From Clostridiales bacterium (GTDB taxonomy: Bacteria > Bacillota > Clostridia > Caldicoprobacterales > DTU083), in the NCBI GenBank assembly GCA_012512335.1, contig JAAZEK010000210.1, forward strand, positions 1 through 14,319: a stretch of DNA of 14,319 nucleotides. The letters run 5' to 3'. Within the stretch, counting starts at the first letter, position 1, and each line of letters opens with the position of its first letter. Below, piece after piece: positions 7,131 through 14,319 of the stretch. The notes beneath the pieces were generated by a model. It saw only the letters and a program-made list of their open reading frames with translations, was not told the DNA's origin and searched no databases. The position numbers were made by a program, and so were the translations under genes.

Positions 7131-7158
7131 TAAAAAACCGCTGGTAAATACCGACGGT
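7131..7158 (-). terminator. Intrinsic terminator after the triple-GerMN gene
   Basis: On the - strand, ACCGUCGGU (7158-7150), loop AUUU and ACCAGCGGU (7145-7137) form a 9-bp stem with one C-A mismatch and one G-U pair, followed by a run of about six U. It lies 16 nt after the stop of the upstream gene and immediately before the ribosome binding site of the GDPD gene (7124-7131). Confidence 0.7.
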
Positions 7159-7174
7159 AAAATATTACAATAAG

Positions 7175-8692
7175 CTAATTTCCCTCTTTTATTAATGCAG
7201 GATTCATTACAAATGGTTCCTTGAGGGAAATGTCATCATATGAATCTATCAGATCCCCTCCCACAGTAAACTGAACTTCGCTTACACCTGTGGAATTAAT
7301 AGGATCTGTCAAGGTGTTTACCACTGCATACAGACTTTGCAATAAACGTTTATTGTCCTTTTCCATATTATCAAAATAGTGTTTAGGCACATCCACAATG
7401 GCCATATTACCTGAAGCTTTTATTCGAATGTCTTCACTAGAAAATTCAGCAGGGATAATTCGGACACTATCTGGGAGAATAGGATCTGTTGTCATCTCTT
7501 GCAGGATACGAGACAACAAATTCGTCTCTGTTCGCGAGACAGCCCTATATTCAGGTACTAGTAGCATGCCTTGATCATCGCCATAGTAAACCCGAATGCG
7601 TTTGCCAGCTTTGTTGGGTAAACGTCCAGAAGTTAGATTTTGATAGTTAATCTCTCCATCAGAATTGTTGACAAACTCACCTTTACCATTGTCGTAAAAG
7701 ATATTGATAAAATCAATATCAGGCAAGGTAGACATACTGTGTATAATAGAACTTATCATTAGTATTTCCTGTTGTCGGTTTCCTGTGAACTGACTCTTGA
7801 ATTCATTTGAAAAATATAGGCTTATTCCTGAAACTCCATCGTCTTTATCCACGACTTCTGTTCTTACGAGACTCGTACCCTTAGCTAAGGTAGGATAGTA
7901 GCCCATTCCTTCCTTTGCTGGTCCTTTAATCAATTCCCTTATAATTGCTTCACTATAGTTCCCATCTTTTACTGTTATAGTGCGAACCTCAGGTAGCAGA
8001 AACTGACCAGCATTATCTTGAAAATACAGTTCTCTATTTATCTTAGCTGTTTCTGGATTAGCAAAGCTTTGTGCCTCTAACGCCTGAATATCAGCAACAT
8101 TTACAGGGTAACGGCTTAAGAGCCCCAAAATTCCACTTGTGTGTTCAGGAGTTACCGTGGCTTCATTACCATCAATTAATATTTTTACATACTTAGCATT
8201 TCCCAACTCTAGTATGGTATTTACCAAGGCCGCTCTGGCTATAGACAAGTCTTCAGCTTCATAAAATTCGTAAGATAAATCAACCGTAATAATATCCTCA
8301 ATTAAGTTTACACTATTTATAATTACATTTTCAGGCAATACGGAAAGCAACTCTGTTGTGTTCGGTCCATTAATCAATTTAGTTACTATATGCTTAATCT
8401 GATCCTTATCACTATATTCACCAGTTAATCTAAGAATTTCAGCTGACAATTGGCTAGAAGACTCGTCAAAGAAATACAAATTCGTGCTGGACTGACGCAT
8501 AGCCTCAATTCTAAATAGAGAATCATCATCTTGCAGTAGATTAGTAGGATCAGGTTCCTCTTCGCCAAACTTATTAAACCAATTAAGCATGTCATTCTCT
8601 TGTTTTGTTGGTTGTTGACCTGTAGAACAAGATGCCAACAGTGCAACATTGAGAGCTATAATGAGAAGTAATAAAAAAATACGTCGCATCAT
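7175..8692 (-). CDS. Lipoprotein with three tandem GerMN-like modules
   Basis: A 505-aa predicted lipoprotein. A short basic N-terminus (MMRR) and hydrophobic stretch lead to a lipobox LASC with the lipidated cysteine at C22. An acidic linker follows, then three similar units at about 70-180, 218-340 and 365-485. Each opens with a strand resembling LYF/VYY plus LxPExR, continues through an I/LxxLIxGP-type helix, a V-strand and an SLY/NTL helix, and ends in a V-K/N-I strand pair. This is the GerMN pattern known from the spore germination/sporulation protein GerM and from actinobacterial LpqB. A GerM-like role at the envelope is possible but not shown. ATG 8690-8692 has AAAGGAG 6 nt upstream; ATG 8687-8689 is an alternative. 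It follows the other GerMN gene after 56 bp and ends before a terminator. Confidence 0.85.
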   Translation of the reverse strand: MMRRIFLLLLIIALNVALLASCSTGQQPTKQENDMLNWFNKFGEEEPDPTNLLQDDDSLFRIEAMRQSSTNLYFFDESSSQLSAEILRLTGEYSDKDQIKHIVTKLINGPNTTELLSVLPENVIINSVNLIEDIITVDLSYEFYEAEDLSIARAALVNTILELGNAKYVKILIDGNEATVTPEHTSGILGLLSRYPVNVADIQALEAQSFANPETAKINRELYFQDNAGQFLLPEVRTITVKDGNYSEAIIRELIKGPAKEGMGYYPTLAKGTSLVRTEVVDKDDGVSGISLYFSNEFKSQFTGNRQQEILMISSIIHSMSTLPDIDFINIFYDNGKGEFVNNSDGEINYQNLTSGRLPNKAGKRIRVYYGDDQGMLLVPEYRAVSRTETNLLSRILQEMTTDPILPDSVRIIPAEFSSEDIRIKASGNMAIVDVPKHYFDNMEKDNKRLLQSLYAVVNTLTDPINSTGVSEVQFTVGGDLIDSYDDISLKEPFVMNPALIKEGN

Positions 8693-8748
8693 CGTTCGCT
8701 CCTTTCCTGGTAATGGTGCCTAATCACCAATTTTACTGGTATACCTCA

Positions 8749-9756
8749 CTATTGCCTATATTGGCTAAAAATAGACGGTAAGCGTAGTTTCCACATCCCA
8801 TCCACTCTATCCAAGGTAAGAACTTCTGTTACCTGCTTTTGAGGCTCAACAGTCTTGTCGATAAACTGCACTGTTACAAAAGCTTTTTCCATCAGTGGTT
8901 CTTCGTCCAGTACAGGATTTCCTTCAAAGCTTATCATTCCGCCTACTATAGAAGGAATCTGTGCTTTAAATTCATCCAAGGGAGGTAATGTACTTCCATC
9001 CATAGTTTTATTGGATAGAAAAGGATAGAGTACATCCCAATTAGGCTCTGCAAGTAAAGCATTTAGAAAAAACCGGGCTGTCTTTGCAGGGGTTTGATTA
9101 AAATTCCTATTTCTGACAAGGGCAACCATTGGTGAATCTAAATCTAATGTGGAATTTCCCTGTAATAACAAGTCAGCATTCATTTCACGGTAGGATAGCT
9201 GAGTATTGCTCACCATAATCTTAACCTGATTTACACCATCCAGGTAGGTCAATGAATTCACGATGGAATACAAAGCAAAACGCTTCATCTCCAGCTGGGT
9301 TTGAGGAATTTCCTTCTCTGGTATATTTTCTTTACCAGGGATTGTAGATAAATCAAAAATATTTAGGAAATCATCCGTCAGGTTGACAAATACTGTATCG
9401 CTACGCCTGGTGACATCTATTACGTCAGTACCTGGAGGCATAACTAAAACTTTGTGAAAACCCTGAGGTCCTTTTAGAAGTTCTTCAACTATGAGCTCCT
9501 CTGTGCTCTTCTTTTCCTGCATCACTGTACGTTCTTCTGGCACTAGGAAATCAGCAATTTCATCTTTAAAATACAAAACAATTCGCGTTTCCTTGGCCTT
9601 TTCGTAAGGATCTATAGGTAGCGGAGTATTTGATGTATCCTCAGGATCTTCAGTTACTCCCTCTAAATTTCTCATAAATCCTGCGCAACCGGTAGTTGTC
9701 ACTAGAAGTAATGCAATTAAGAGCAGCAAAAATATTGGTTTTCGGATAAAAGTCAC
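8749..9756 (-). CDS. GerMN-domain lipoprotein with C-terminal NTF2-like region
   Basis: A 335-aa predicted lipoprotein. The N-terminus MTFIRKPIF plus a long hydrophobic run ends in TTGC, with C24 as the probable lipidated residue; Thr at -3 is an atypical lipobox. After an acidic linker there is one GerMN module (about 57-190: LYFKDEIADFLVPEER, ELLKGPQG, YSIVNSLTYL). A C-terminal region (about 205-330) resembles NTF2-like/DUF4878-type folds in its length and its final VDGMWKLRLP strand. The start is GTG 9754-9756 with only a weak purine-rich site (GAAAG) upstream. The gene lies 74 bp downstream of the sensor kinase, as LpqB follows MtrB in actinobacteria, so it may modulate the kinase. That role is inference. 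Confidence 0.82.
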   Translation of the reverse strand: MTFIRKPIFLLLLIALLLVTTTGCAGFMRNLEGVTEDPEDTSNTPLPIDPYEKAKETRIVLYFKDEIADFLVPEERTVMQEKKSTEELIVEELLKGPQGFHKVLVMPPGTDVIDVTRRSDTVFVNLTDDFLNIFDLSTIPGKENIPEKEIPQTQLEMKRFALYSIVNSLTYLDGVNQVKIMVSNTQLSYREMNADLLLQGNSTLDLDSPMVALVRNRNFNQTPAKTARFFLNALLAEPNWDVLYPFLSNKTMDGSTLPPLDEFKAQIPSIVGGMISFEGNPVLDEEPLMEKAFVTVQFIDKTVEPQKQVTEVLTLDRVDGMWKLRLPSIFSQYRQ

Positions 9757-9770
9757 CTGCTTTCTAATCT

Positions 9771-9776
9771 ATTATA
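9771..9776 (-). promoter_or_regulatory. Possible -10 box before the GerMN lipoprotein gene
   Basis: TGTTATAAT on the - strand is an extended -10 in the gap after the kinase gene, without a good -35. If used, transcription would start about 8 nt before the GTG, nearly leaderless. The gene may instead be expressed mainly from the two-component promoter. Confidence 0.3.
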
Positions 9777-9830
9777 ACAATATACCGTTACAAAATCTTT
9801 AAGCAAACTTAACAAGTTCATTAATCGTCA

Positions 9831-11315
9831 TTATTCGCCTTGTTCTTGATTATCATAGGGAAGTTCGATTCGGAAGGTTGTTCCCTTATTTTCTTCACTT
9901 TGCACACGTATATCCCCATTGTGAAGCATTATAATTCGCTTGGCAATAGACAAACCTAGACCAGTACCACCGGTGGATCGAGATCGGGCTTTATCAATTC
10001 GGTAAAAGCGATCAAATATATTCCCTAATTCCTCGGGAGCAATGCCATAACCCGTATCGCTGACCTTAACTACTCCATAATGAGGCGTATTGTATATCTC
10101 AATTGTTACCCTACCACCCTCTGGTGTATACTTGATACCATTGTCAATTATGTTGGAAACCACCTGCTGTAGCTTCAAAAGATCACCAGGTACTACAACT
10201 TCCTCTTCATTGTATAGCTCCAGCCTGATATTTTTCTGGTCAGCTAGCAATTTTAATCCCTTCATCGTCCTTTGGACTAATTCATTCAAAAGAACGGGCT
10301 CTTTTTTGAAACGGGGATGATTGCTATCCTCTTTATCCATCTGAACCAATACTAGAAGATCAGTGATAATAGCATTCAATCGATCGATTTCAAAATTTAT
10401 ATCTGTTAAAAACTCCTTATATATAGCTGGATCTTCTACATCCATGTTTAAAAGGGATTCTGCCAAGACTTTTACAGCACTGAGTGGTGTTTTTAATTCG
10501 TGGGAGGCATTTGAAACAAACTCGTTTCTGGAATTGTCCAGGTCCTCTAGCTGCTCACTCATAAGATTAAATGCTTCACCAAGCTGCCTTAATTCTCCGC
10601 CTCCTCGAATGTTCACCCTCTGGTTTAAATGCCCCTTGCTCATTTTAGTAATGCTGGCTGTTAGCTCTTTAATAGGGTGGGTGATAAAGCCAGCCAAAAT
10701 TAAGCTGATTAAGATTATGGCCAAACTGATAGTTGCGGAAAAAAAGCTAATGGTGATGCGGATATCTCCTAAAATTAGTTCAATGGCATCCAAAGAGGTA
10801 GATAAAAACACCATGCCGATAATTCCTTTTGAATGATGGGTTATAGGTGCAAATGCATATAATACCCTCTTATACTCAGCTGGTTCTCCTGTAGATATAT
10901 ATAAATCTCTAGCAGGAACCGAGGTTCCCTCCAGAACCCCGGATACCTCGTGGTAATCCTCTTTTAGACTTCTTCGCAGAAGACTTGTGCTCTGATAAGA
11001 GTCCTGCTCTACGATTCCATTTTTATTAAGTATGAGAACACGGGTAGATTCTCCCTCTACCTGGTCGATATCATTACTAAACTCTCGAATCTGATAGTAG
11101 ATATTGGGATCCCGATCATGATATCCATTGGCAATTATTTGAGCCAATTGAATCGAATATTTTTGATAAGTTATTTTTTTATCTTCAATTAAATGTTGCT
11201 CTAAGATCTCCATTATGGATAAATTGATGATAAAAAAGCCAATGCCAATTACTAACAGATAGGCAAAGGCTATTCTCCAGCGTAGACTGGAGAAAAACTG
11301 CTTATTTATCCGCAA
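9831..11315 (-). CDS. Membrane sensor histidine kinase (WalK/PhoR-like, no PAS domain)
   Basis: About 494 aa from an assumed TTG at 11313-11315, overlapping the regulator's 3' end by 14 bp. A GGGGAG lies 12 nt upstream of the TTG. The frame stays open to 11408, but that part is out-of-frame regulator sequence. Layout: TM1 (about 14-33), an extracytoplasmic domain of about 150 residues, TM2 (about 186-210), HAMP (about 207-260), HisKA with phospho-acceptor H272 in SNASHELKTPL, and HATPase_c with N388/N392, the G1 box DTGYGIAPE (420-428), FDRFYR and the G2 box GGTGLGLS (449-456). Unlike canonical WalK, no PAS domain separates HAMP and HisKA. It should autophosphorylate and pass phosphate to the adjacent regulator. 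The signal is unknown, though the neighbours suggest envelope state. Confidence 0.9.
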   Translation of the reverse strand: MRINKQFFSSLRWRIAFAYLLVIGIGFFIINLSIMEILEQHLIEDKKITYQKYSIQLAQIIANGYHDRDPNIYYQIREFSNDIDQVEGESTRVLILNKNGIVEQDSYQSTSLLRRSLKEDYHEVSGVLEGTSVPARDLYISTGEPAEYKRVLYAFAPITHHSKGIIGMVFLSTSLDAIELILGDIRITISFFSATISLAIILISLILAGFITHPIKELTASITKMSKGHLNQRVNIRGGGELRQLGEAFNLMSEQLEDLDNSRNEFVSNASHELKTPLSAVKVLAESLLNMDVEDPAIYKEFLTDINFEIDRLNAIITDLLVLVQMDKEDSNHPRFKKEPVLLNELVQRTMKGLKLLADQKNIRLELYNEEEVVVPGDLLKLQQVVSNIIDNGIKYTPEGGRVTIEIYNTPHYGVVKVSDTGYGIAPEELGNIFDRFYRIDKARSRSTGGTGLGLSIAKRIIMLHNGDIRVQSEENKGTTFRIELPYDNQEQGE

Positions 11316-11982
11316 AGTAATAACCAACTCCCCATTTGGTATATATAAAGCTTGGCTGGCTAGGATTCTCCTCAATTTTTTCTCGAAGGCGACGAATGTG
11401 AACATCAACCGTACGTAAATCGCCTAGATAGTCGTACTTCCAAACTGTCTCTAGCAGACTCTCACGACTGTAGACCTTACCAGGATTGGTAGCGAAAAGC
11501 TGCAACAAATCAAATTCCTTCGCTGTAAGGTTTACCTCCTTATCGTCTATGATTACACTTCTATTGGAAAGATTAATCTCCATATTTTTGAAACGAATTG
11601 ATTGTTCATCATTGCTTCCGTTTAAGCGACGAATTATAGCTTTAACTCTTGCCTTTAGCTCTAAAATATTGAAAGGCTTCGTCATATAATCGTCTGCACC
11701 ATAATCTAATCCCAATATTTTGTCCATATCCTCGCCCTTGGCAGTCAACATAATAACTGGCAATTTAGATTTTTCGCGAATGCGCTGTAAAACCGCTAAC
11801 CCATCCATTTTGGGAAGCATAACGTCTAGGATTACTAGATCATATGTATTATTATTGAACTTTTCAATTGCTTCCTCTCCATCATATGCAGCATCTATAT
11901 CATAGCCGTCCTGTTTAAGACTGAAAGAAATACCCTTTACAATGGCAGGTTCATCATCTACTAGTAATATTTTTTTTGCCAT
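11302..11982 (-). CDS. OmpR/PhoB-family response regulator (WalR-like)
   Basis: A 226-aa regulator starting at ATG 11980-11982, with AAAGGA 9 nt upstream. The receiver domain (about 3-115) has the acidic pair D9/D10, phospho-acceptor D53 in VILDVMLP, T80 and K102. The winged-helix domain (about 128-224) has the LLETVWKYDYLGDLRTVDV recognition region and ends with GVGYYFADK. The DKILGLDYGADDYMTKPF and RRLREKIEENPSQP stretches closely resemble WalR/YycF, the essential wall-homeostasis regulator of Firmicutes. However, the local context lacks walH, walI or walJ genes, so I do not assign walR. It is translationally linked to the kinase by overlap and has its own promoter. Confidence 0.93.
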   Translation of the reverse strand: MAKKILLVDDEPAIVKGISFSLKQDGYDIDAAYDGEEAIEKFNNNTYDLVILDVMLPKMDGLAVLQRIREKSKLPVIMLTAKGEDMDKILGLDYGADDYMTKPFNILELKARVKAIIRRLNGSNDEQSIRFKNMEINLSNRSVIIDDKEVNLTAKEFDLLQLFATNPGKVYSRESLLETVWKYDYLGDLRTVDVHIRRLREKIEENPSQPSFIYTKWGVGYYFADK

Positions 11983-12018
11983 AACATCATATCCTTTCAA
12001 ACACTTATATTCATGTCT

Positions 12019-12047
12019 ATTCTAACATAGTAGACCACTAAAATCAA
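12019..12047 (-). promoter_or_regulatory. Promoter of the two-component operon
   Basis: Read on the - strand, TTGATT (12047-12042), a 17-bp spacer and TAGAAT (12024-12019) with TGT before the -10. It lies 37 bp upstream of the regulator start, in the 176-bp gap after comEA, where no clear terminator for comEA is seen. Confidence 0.6.
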
Positions 12048-12158
12048 TTTTACCCTCTATTAGTAAACTCCATACTTTTCCTTTTTGTTGCTGTTAACTG
12101 CAGAATAATAAATCATTTGGAAGAAGCCTTTGCAGGAACGATTATCAATCTTTTAATC

Positions 12159-12782
12159 TTAAGGGATGGCAATTAGATCCTTCAAATTTTCATAGGTCTT
12201 TTCTCCAATTCCAGAAATATTCATAATTTCTTCGATAGACTTGAAATTACCATTTATTTCACGATATTCTAGTATCTTCTGAGCCTTGGAAGGACCTATT
12301 CCCGGCAGAGTCTCTAATAAACTCTGATCTGCTGAATTGATGTTTACCTTGCCATCAATTTCAGCTCCAGAAATGTTTGTCTGGATATCTATAGGAATCT
12401 CTTCTCCGATGCTTGGCACATAGTACATTCCTTCATCCTTTACCTTCAAAGCCATATTAATTGCATTTAAGTCTGCTTCCGGTAAACAACCACCAGCCAA
12501 ATCAATGGCATCAGTAACTCGATCCCCTTCCTGAAGGACGATAACCCCGGGATGTCTTACCTTGCCAGTGACATAAACTTTGATAGATGCAGGGCTTATG
12601 CTTGGTTCATTTGAAGCTTCTGCTTCATCTGATTCCCAAACCTGCTTTTCGATAATGTCAGGGTTTCCAAGCTTGGATTGACGCCCTTGATATCCTTGAA
12701 ATACTAAAAGCCCAGATAAGACCAGGATTAATATGCCCATGATCAACAATATCTTCTGCTGTATTCTATCGAAATGAACCAT
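12159..12782 (-). CDS. comEA: ComEA-like protein (SLBB + helix-hairpin-helix DNA-binding)
   Basis: A 207-aa protein. ComEA proteins bind double-stranded DNA at the outer face of the membrane during transformation. Here a single membrane anchor (about 10-29) is followed by a Ser/Glu-rich linker, an SLBB domain (about 67-123: IKVYVTGKVRHPGV, DAIDLAGG, YVPSIGEEIP) and a tandem helix-hairpin-helix domain (about 146-205) with GIG at 161-163 and 191-193 and KVNINSADQSLLETLPGIG at its start. The length matches the family. ATG 12780-12782 is preceded by AGGTGA. The comEB/comEC genes are not next to it; the regulator gene follows instead, so whether it serves transformation or another DNA-handling task is open. 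It is divergent from the carboxypeptidase gene. Confidence 0.88.
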   Translation of the reverse strand: MVHFDRIQQKILLIMGILILVLSGLLVFQGYQGRQSKLGNPDIIEKQVWESDEAEASNEPSISPASIKVYVTGKVRHPGVIVLQEGDRVTDAIDLAGGCLPEADLNAINMALKVKDEGMYYVPSIGEEIPIDIQTNISGAEIDGKVNINSADQSLLETLPGIGPSKAQKILEYREINGNFKSIEEIMNISGIGEKTYENLKDLIAIP

Positions 12783-13045
12783 ACTCTCACCTGATTCTTA
12801 TTTTAATCCTTATGTCATAAATGTTATTCGATAAAAAAAGAGAAATTCCTCTATTTTTCCAATTTATCTTCTTTAAAAAAGTAACGAAGGATGAATGAGG
12901 CACGATAATCGTCCCCCTGCTTCAGAAAATAATTCTTAGGAAGTGATGAATTAACATGATGTCTATGATATAATTAATACTCGTAGTACATAAAGATTAT
13001 CATAAAAAACTTTTTTCTAAGAAATACAATGTTAGGAGTCTTTTT
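12783..13045. other. Divergent intergenic region comEA / carboxypeptidase
   Basis: A non-coding stretch of 263 bp between two divergent starts. It contains the extended -10 for the + strand gene (12969-12974) and a perfect 5-1-5 palindrome ACGAT-A-ATCGT (12902-12912), flanked by GAGGC and CCCCC, that could be an operator. It also holds a weak AGAG/CTCT hairpin next to an A/T run (12832-12852). I see no convincing promoter for comEA, no small ORF with a ribosome binding site and no RNA gene. Confidence 0.4.
12969..12974 (+). promoter_or_regulatory. Extended -10 promoter of the carboxypeptidase gene
   Basis: TGATATAAT on the + strand is a perfect -10 with TGn extension and no good -35 at normal spacing. 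It lies about 72 bp upstream of the start and predicts an A/T-rich leader of about 65 nt. Confidence 0.5.
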
Positions 13046-14319
13046 TTGCTTATGAAAAACTTACGCAAGTACATAATTAATATAGTAATATTTATTATGC
13101 TTATCTCGTCATTAAATACTGGTCAAGCCTTTGGTTACATTGATGATACTGATATTGATATCGAGGTTATCCCAAATCTGGAAGATGAGAATCAAGCTGT
13201 TGAATTAACATCTGAAGGTGCAGTAGTTATTGAACAAGATAGTGCAAAGGTTTTGTACGGCAAAAATGAAAATCTACGACTTTTTCCTGCTAGCACCACT
13301 AAGGTGCTTACTGCTCTACTTGCTCTTGAATATGGAGACTTAGATGAGTTAATCACAGTAGGTAAAGAATTAGCTCTACTATCTTTGGATGGTTCCATGG
13401 CAGGCTTGCTAGAAGGCGAGGAAATTACTCTGCGAAATTTAGTTTATGGCCTGCTGATCAATTCAGGTAACGACGCCGCAAATACGATCGCAGTATATAT
13501 TGCTCGTAAGGTTTCCGGAGAAAGTCTTACTGCCCAAGAGGCTTTGGACTATTTCGCAAGTATGATGAACAAACGTGCCCGAGAAGCTGGCGCAAAAAAT
13601 TCAAATTTTGTCAATCCTCATGGTTATCATGATCCTATGCATTATACTACACCCTACGACCTTGCGATGATTGGCAGTGCAGCCATGAAAAACAAATTAT
13701 TTACTGAAGCCATATCAGTTACTTTTGTGCAAACTGTTTTCTGGGATTCTGGCCTACCTAGATTCTGGGTAAGTAGAAATAAGTTGATAAACGAAAAGGA
13801 TGCAAATTGCTATTATGAAAATGCAGTAGGAAGCAAAACTGGATATACCAGTAAAGCTGGCCATTGTCTGATTTCATTTGCAAGTAAGGACGGGCAAGAT
13901 CTAGTATCTGTTGTAATGAAATCCACCCCAGGGGAGCAATGGCACGAAACACAAGAACTGTTCGAATATGGCTTTACAAATTTTAAGTATGTGAACCTTA
14001 TAAAAAAAGGTACCATTATTGATAGCTTACCAGTAGATAATAGCTCACCTGATGACCTAGGCAATGTGTCCGTTAAGATTTCTTCAGATGACTGGGGAGA
14101 TGTGTTCAACAAAAAGGACATTGGACAAATCAAGCAAGAGATTATCTGGGACTCCTCATTAATGTCCGAAAACGCTACAGAAGTTATGTTTCGGTTGGAT
14201 GCACCTATTGAAAAGGACCAAAAAATAGGCGAATTGCGCTTAACACTTCACGGGAATGAAATAAAACGTTTTCCATTAACCGCAGTTAGAAGTGTAAAGC
14301 GCAAAAAAACAGCATTGGA
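13046..14319 (+). CDS. D-alanyl-D-alanine carboxypeptidase, DacF/PBP5 family (partial, runs off right edge)
   Basis: An open frame to the window end, about 422 residues from ATG 13052. I prefer the in-frame TTG 13046-13048, because AGGAG (13034-13038) is 7 nt from it but 13 nt from the ATG. Residues, numbered from the ATG: signal peptide (about 1-28, LRKY then a hydrophobic core ending near GQAFG); S11 peptidase domain with the catalytic S81 and K84 in PASTTK, the SGN triad at 138-140 in INSGNDAAN, and KTG at 262-264 in VGSKTGYT; then a C-terminal beta domain (from about 315) as in PBP5. The enzyme trims the terminal D-Ala from peptidoglycan pentapeptides outside the membrane. The last visible residues are basic (SVKRKKTAL), as expected just before a C-terminal membrane helix, so little is missing. 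Confidence 0.9.
   Translation, partial: MLMKNLRKYIINIVIFIMLISSLNTGQAFGYIDDTDIDIEVIPNLEDENQAVELTSEGAVVIEQDSAKVLYGKNENLRLFPASTTKVLTALLALEYGDLDELITVGKELALLSLDGSMAGLLEGEEITLRNLVYGLLINSGNDAANTIAVYIARKVSGESLTAQEALDYFASMMNKRAREAGAKNSNFVNPHGYHDPMHYTTPYDLAMIGSAAMKNKLFTEAISVTFVQTVFWDSGLPRFWVSRNKLINEKDANCYYENAVGSKTGYTSKAGHCLISFASKDGQDLVSVVMKSTPGEQWHETQELFEYGFTNFKYVNLIKKGTIIDSLPVDNSSPDDLGNVSVKISSDDWGDVFNKKDIGQIKQEIIWDSSLMSENATEVMFRLDAPIEKDQKIGELRLTLHGNEIKRFPLTAVRSVKRKKTAL

Noticed and set aside
11316..11408. Longer kinase reading frame starting at 11408
   Set aside because: It would overlap the regulator gene by over 100 bp, and the extra residues are neither a signal sequence nor part of the kinase family.
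12832..12852. AGAG/CTCT hairpin followed by a U run on the - strand
   Set aside because: The stem is only 4-5 bp and there is no gene upstream in that direction for it to terminate.
12132..12920. Inverted similarity flanking comEA (GCAGG..ACGATTATC at 12132 + and 12920 -)
   Set aside because: The match is about 14 bases with a length difference, has no target-site duplication and comEA is an ordinary chromosomal gene, so chance is more likely than a mobile element.
13192..14133. Several - strand open frames opposite the carboxypeptidase
   Set aside because: They are shadows of the + strand frame, which carries all three catalytic motifs (STTK, SGN, KTG) of the S11 family.

Overview
The window looks like a chromosomal segment from a Gram-positive, A+T-rich Clostridia-type Firmicute. 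The evidence is strong AGGAG-type ribosome binding sites, TTG and GTG starts, TGn-TATAAT (extended -10) promoters, lipoproteins with GerMN domains, a DacF/PBP5-type D,D-carboxypeptidase, a VanW-family protein and the TGS/ThrRS-like nucleoside kinase typical of clostridia. No genus can be assigned. There are no rRNA, tRNA, CRISPR, insertion-sequence or phage features; this is ordinary chromosome with an envelope theme.

Layout: nt 1-122 hold the 3' end of a + strand membrane protein gene, which converges on and overlaps the next gene by 11 bp. Ten genes then run on the - strand. In transcription order they are: a ComEA-like DNA-binding protein (12782-12159); a WalR/PhoB-type response regulator (11982-11302) and its histidine kinase (about 11315-9831); two GerMN lipoproteins (9756-8749 and 8692-7175); a glycerophosphodiester phosphodiesterase (7118-6381); a VanW-family wall protein with a Pro/Thr tail (6259-4610); a TGS + ThrRS-like + uridine-kinase fusion (4202-2550); a CNNM/CorC-type ion transporter (about 2302-1004); and a DUF368/PopT-type polytopic membrane protein (948-112). 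A D-Ala-D-Ala carboxypeptidase on the + strand starts near 13046, diverges from comEA and runs off the right edge.

Functional picture: most genes act at the envelope. They cover signalling (two-component pair plus lipoproteins), peptidoglycan trimming (DacF-like), probable lipid-carrier recycling (DUF368), divalent-cation export (CorC/CNNM), lipid head-group salvage (GDPD) and wall attachment (VanW). The order regulator - kinase - GerMN lipoprotein recalls the actinobacterial MtrA-MtrB-LpqB operon, but here a second lipoprotein with three tandem GerMN-like modules follows.

Most unexplained signal lies in the non-coding DNA. The corC leader has a perfect-spacing promoter, a long 5' UTR and an intrinsic terminator whose 5' arm could pair alternatively with an upstream copy of GUUGUC, giving an attenuator or riboswitch layout. 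The nucleoside kinase leader folds into a two-helix element with an asymmetric internal loop. An intrinsic terminator directly abuts the ribosome binding site of the GDPD gene. None of these matched a riboswitch class I could recognise by eye.
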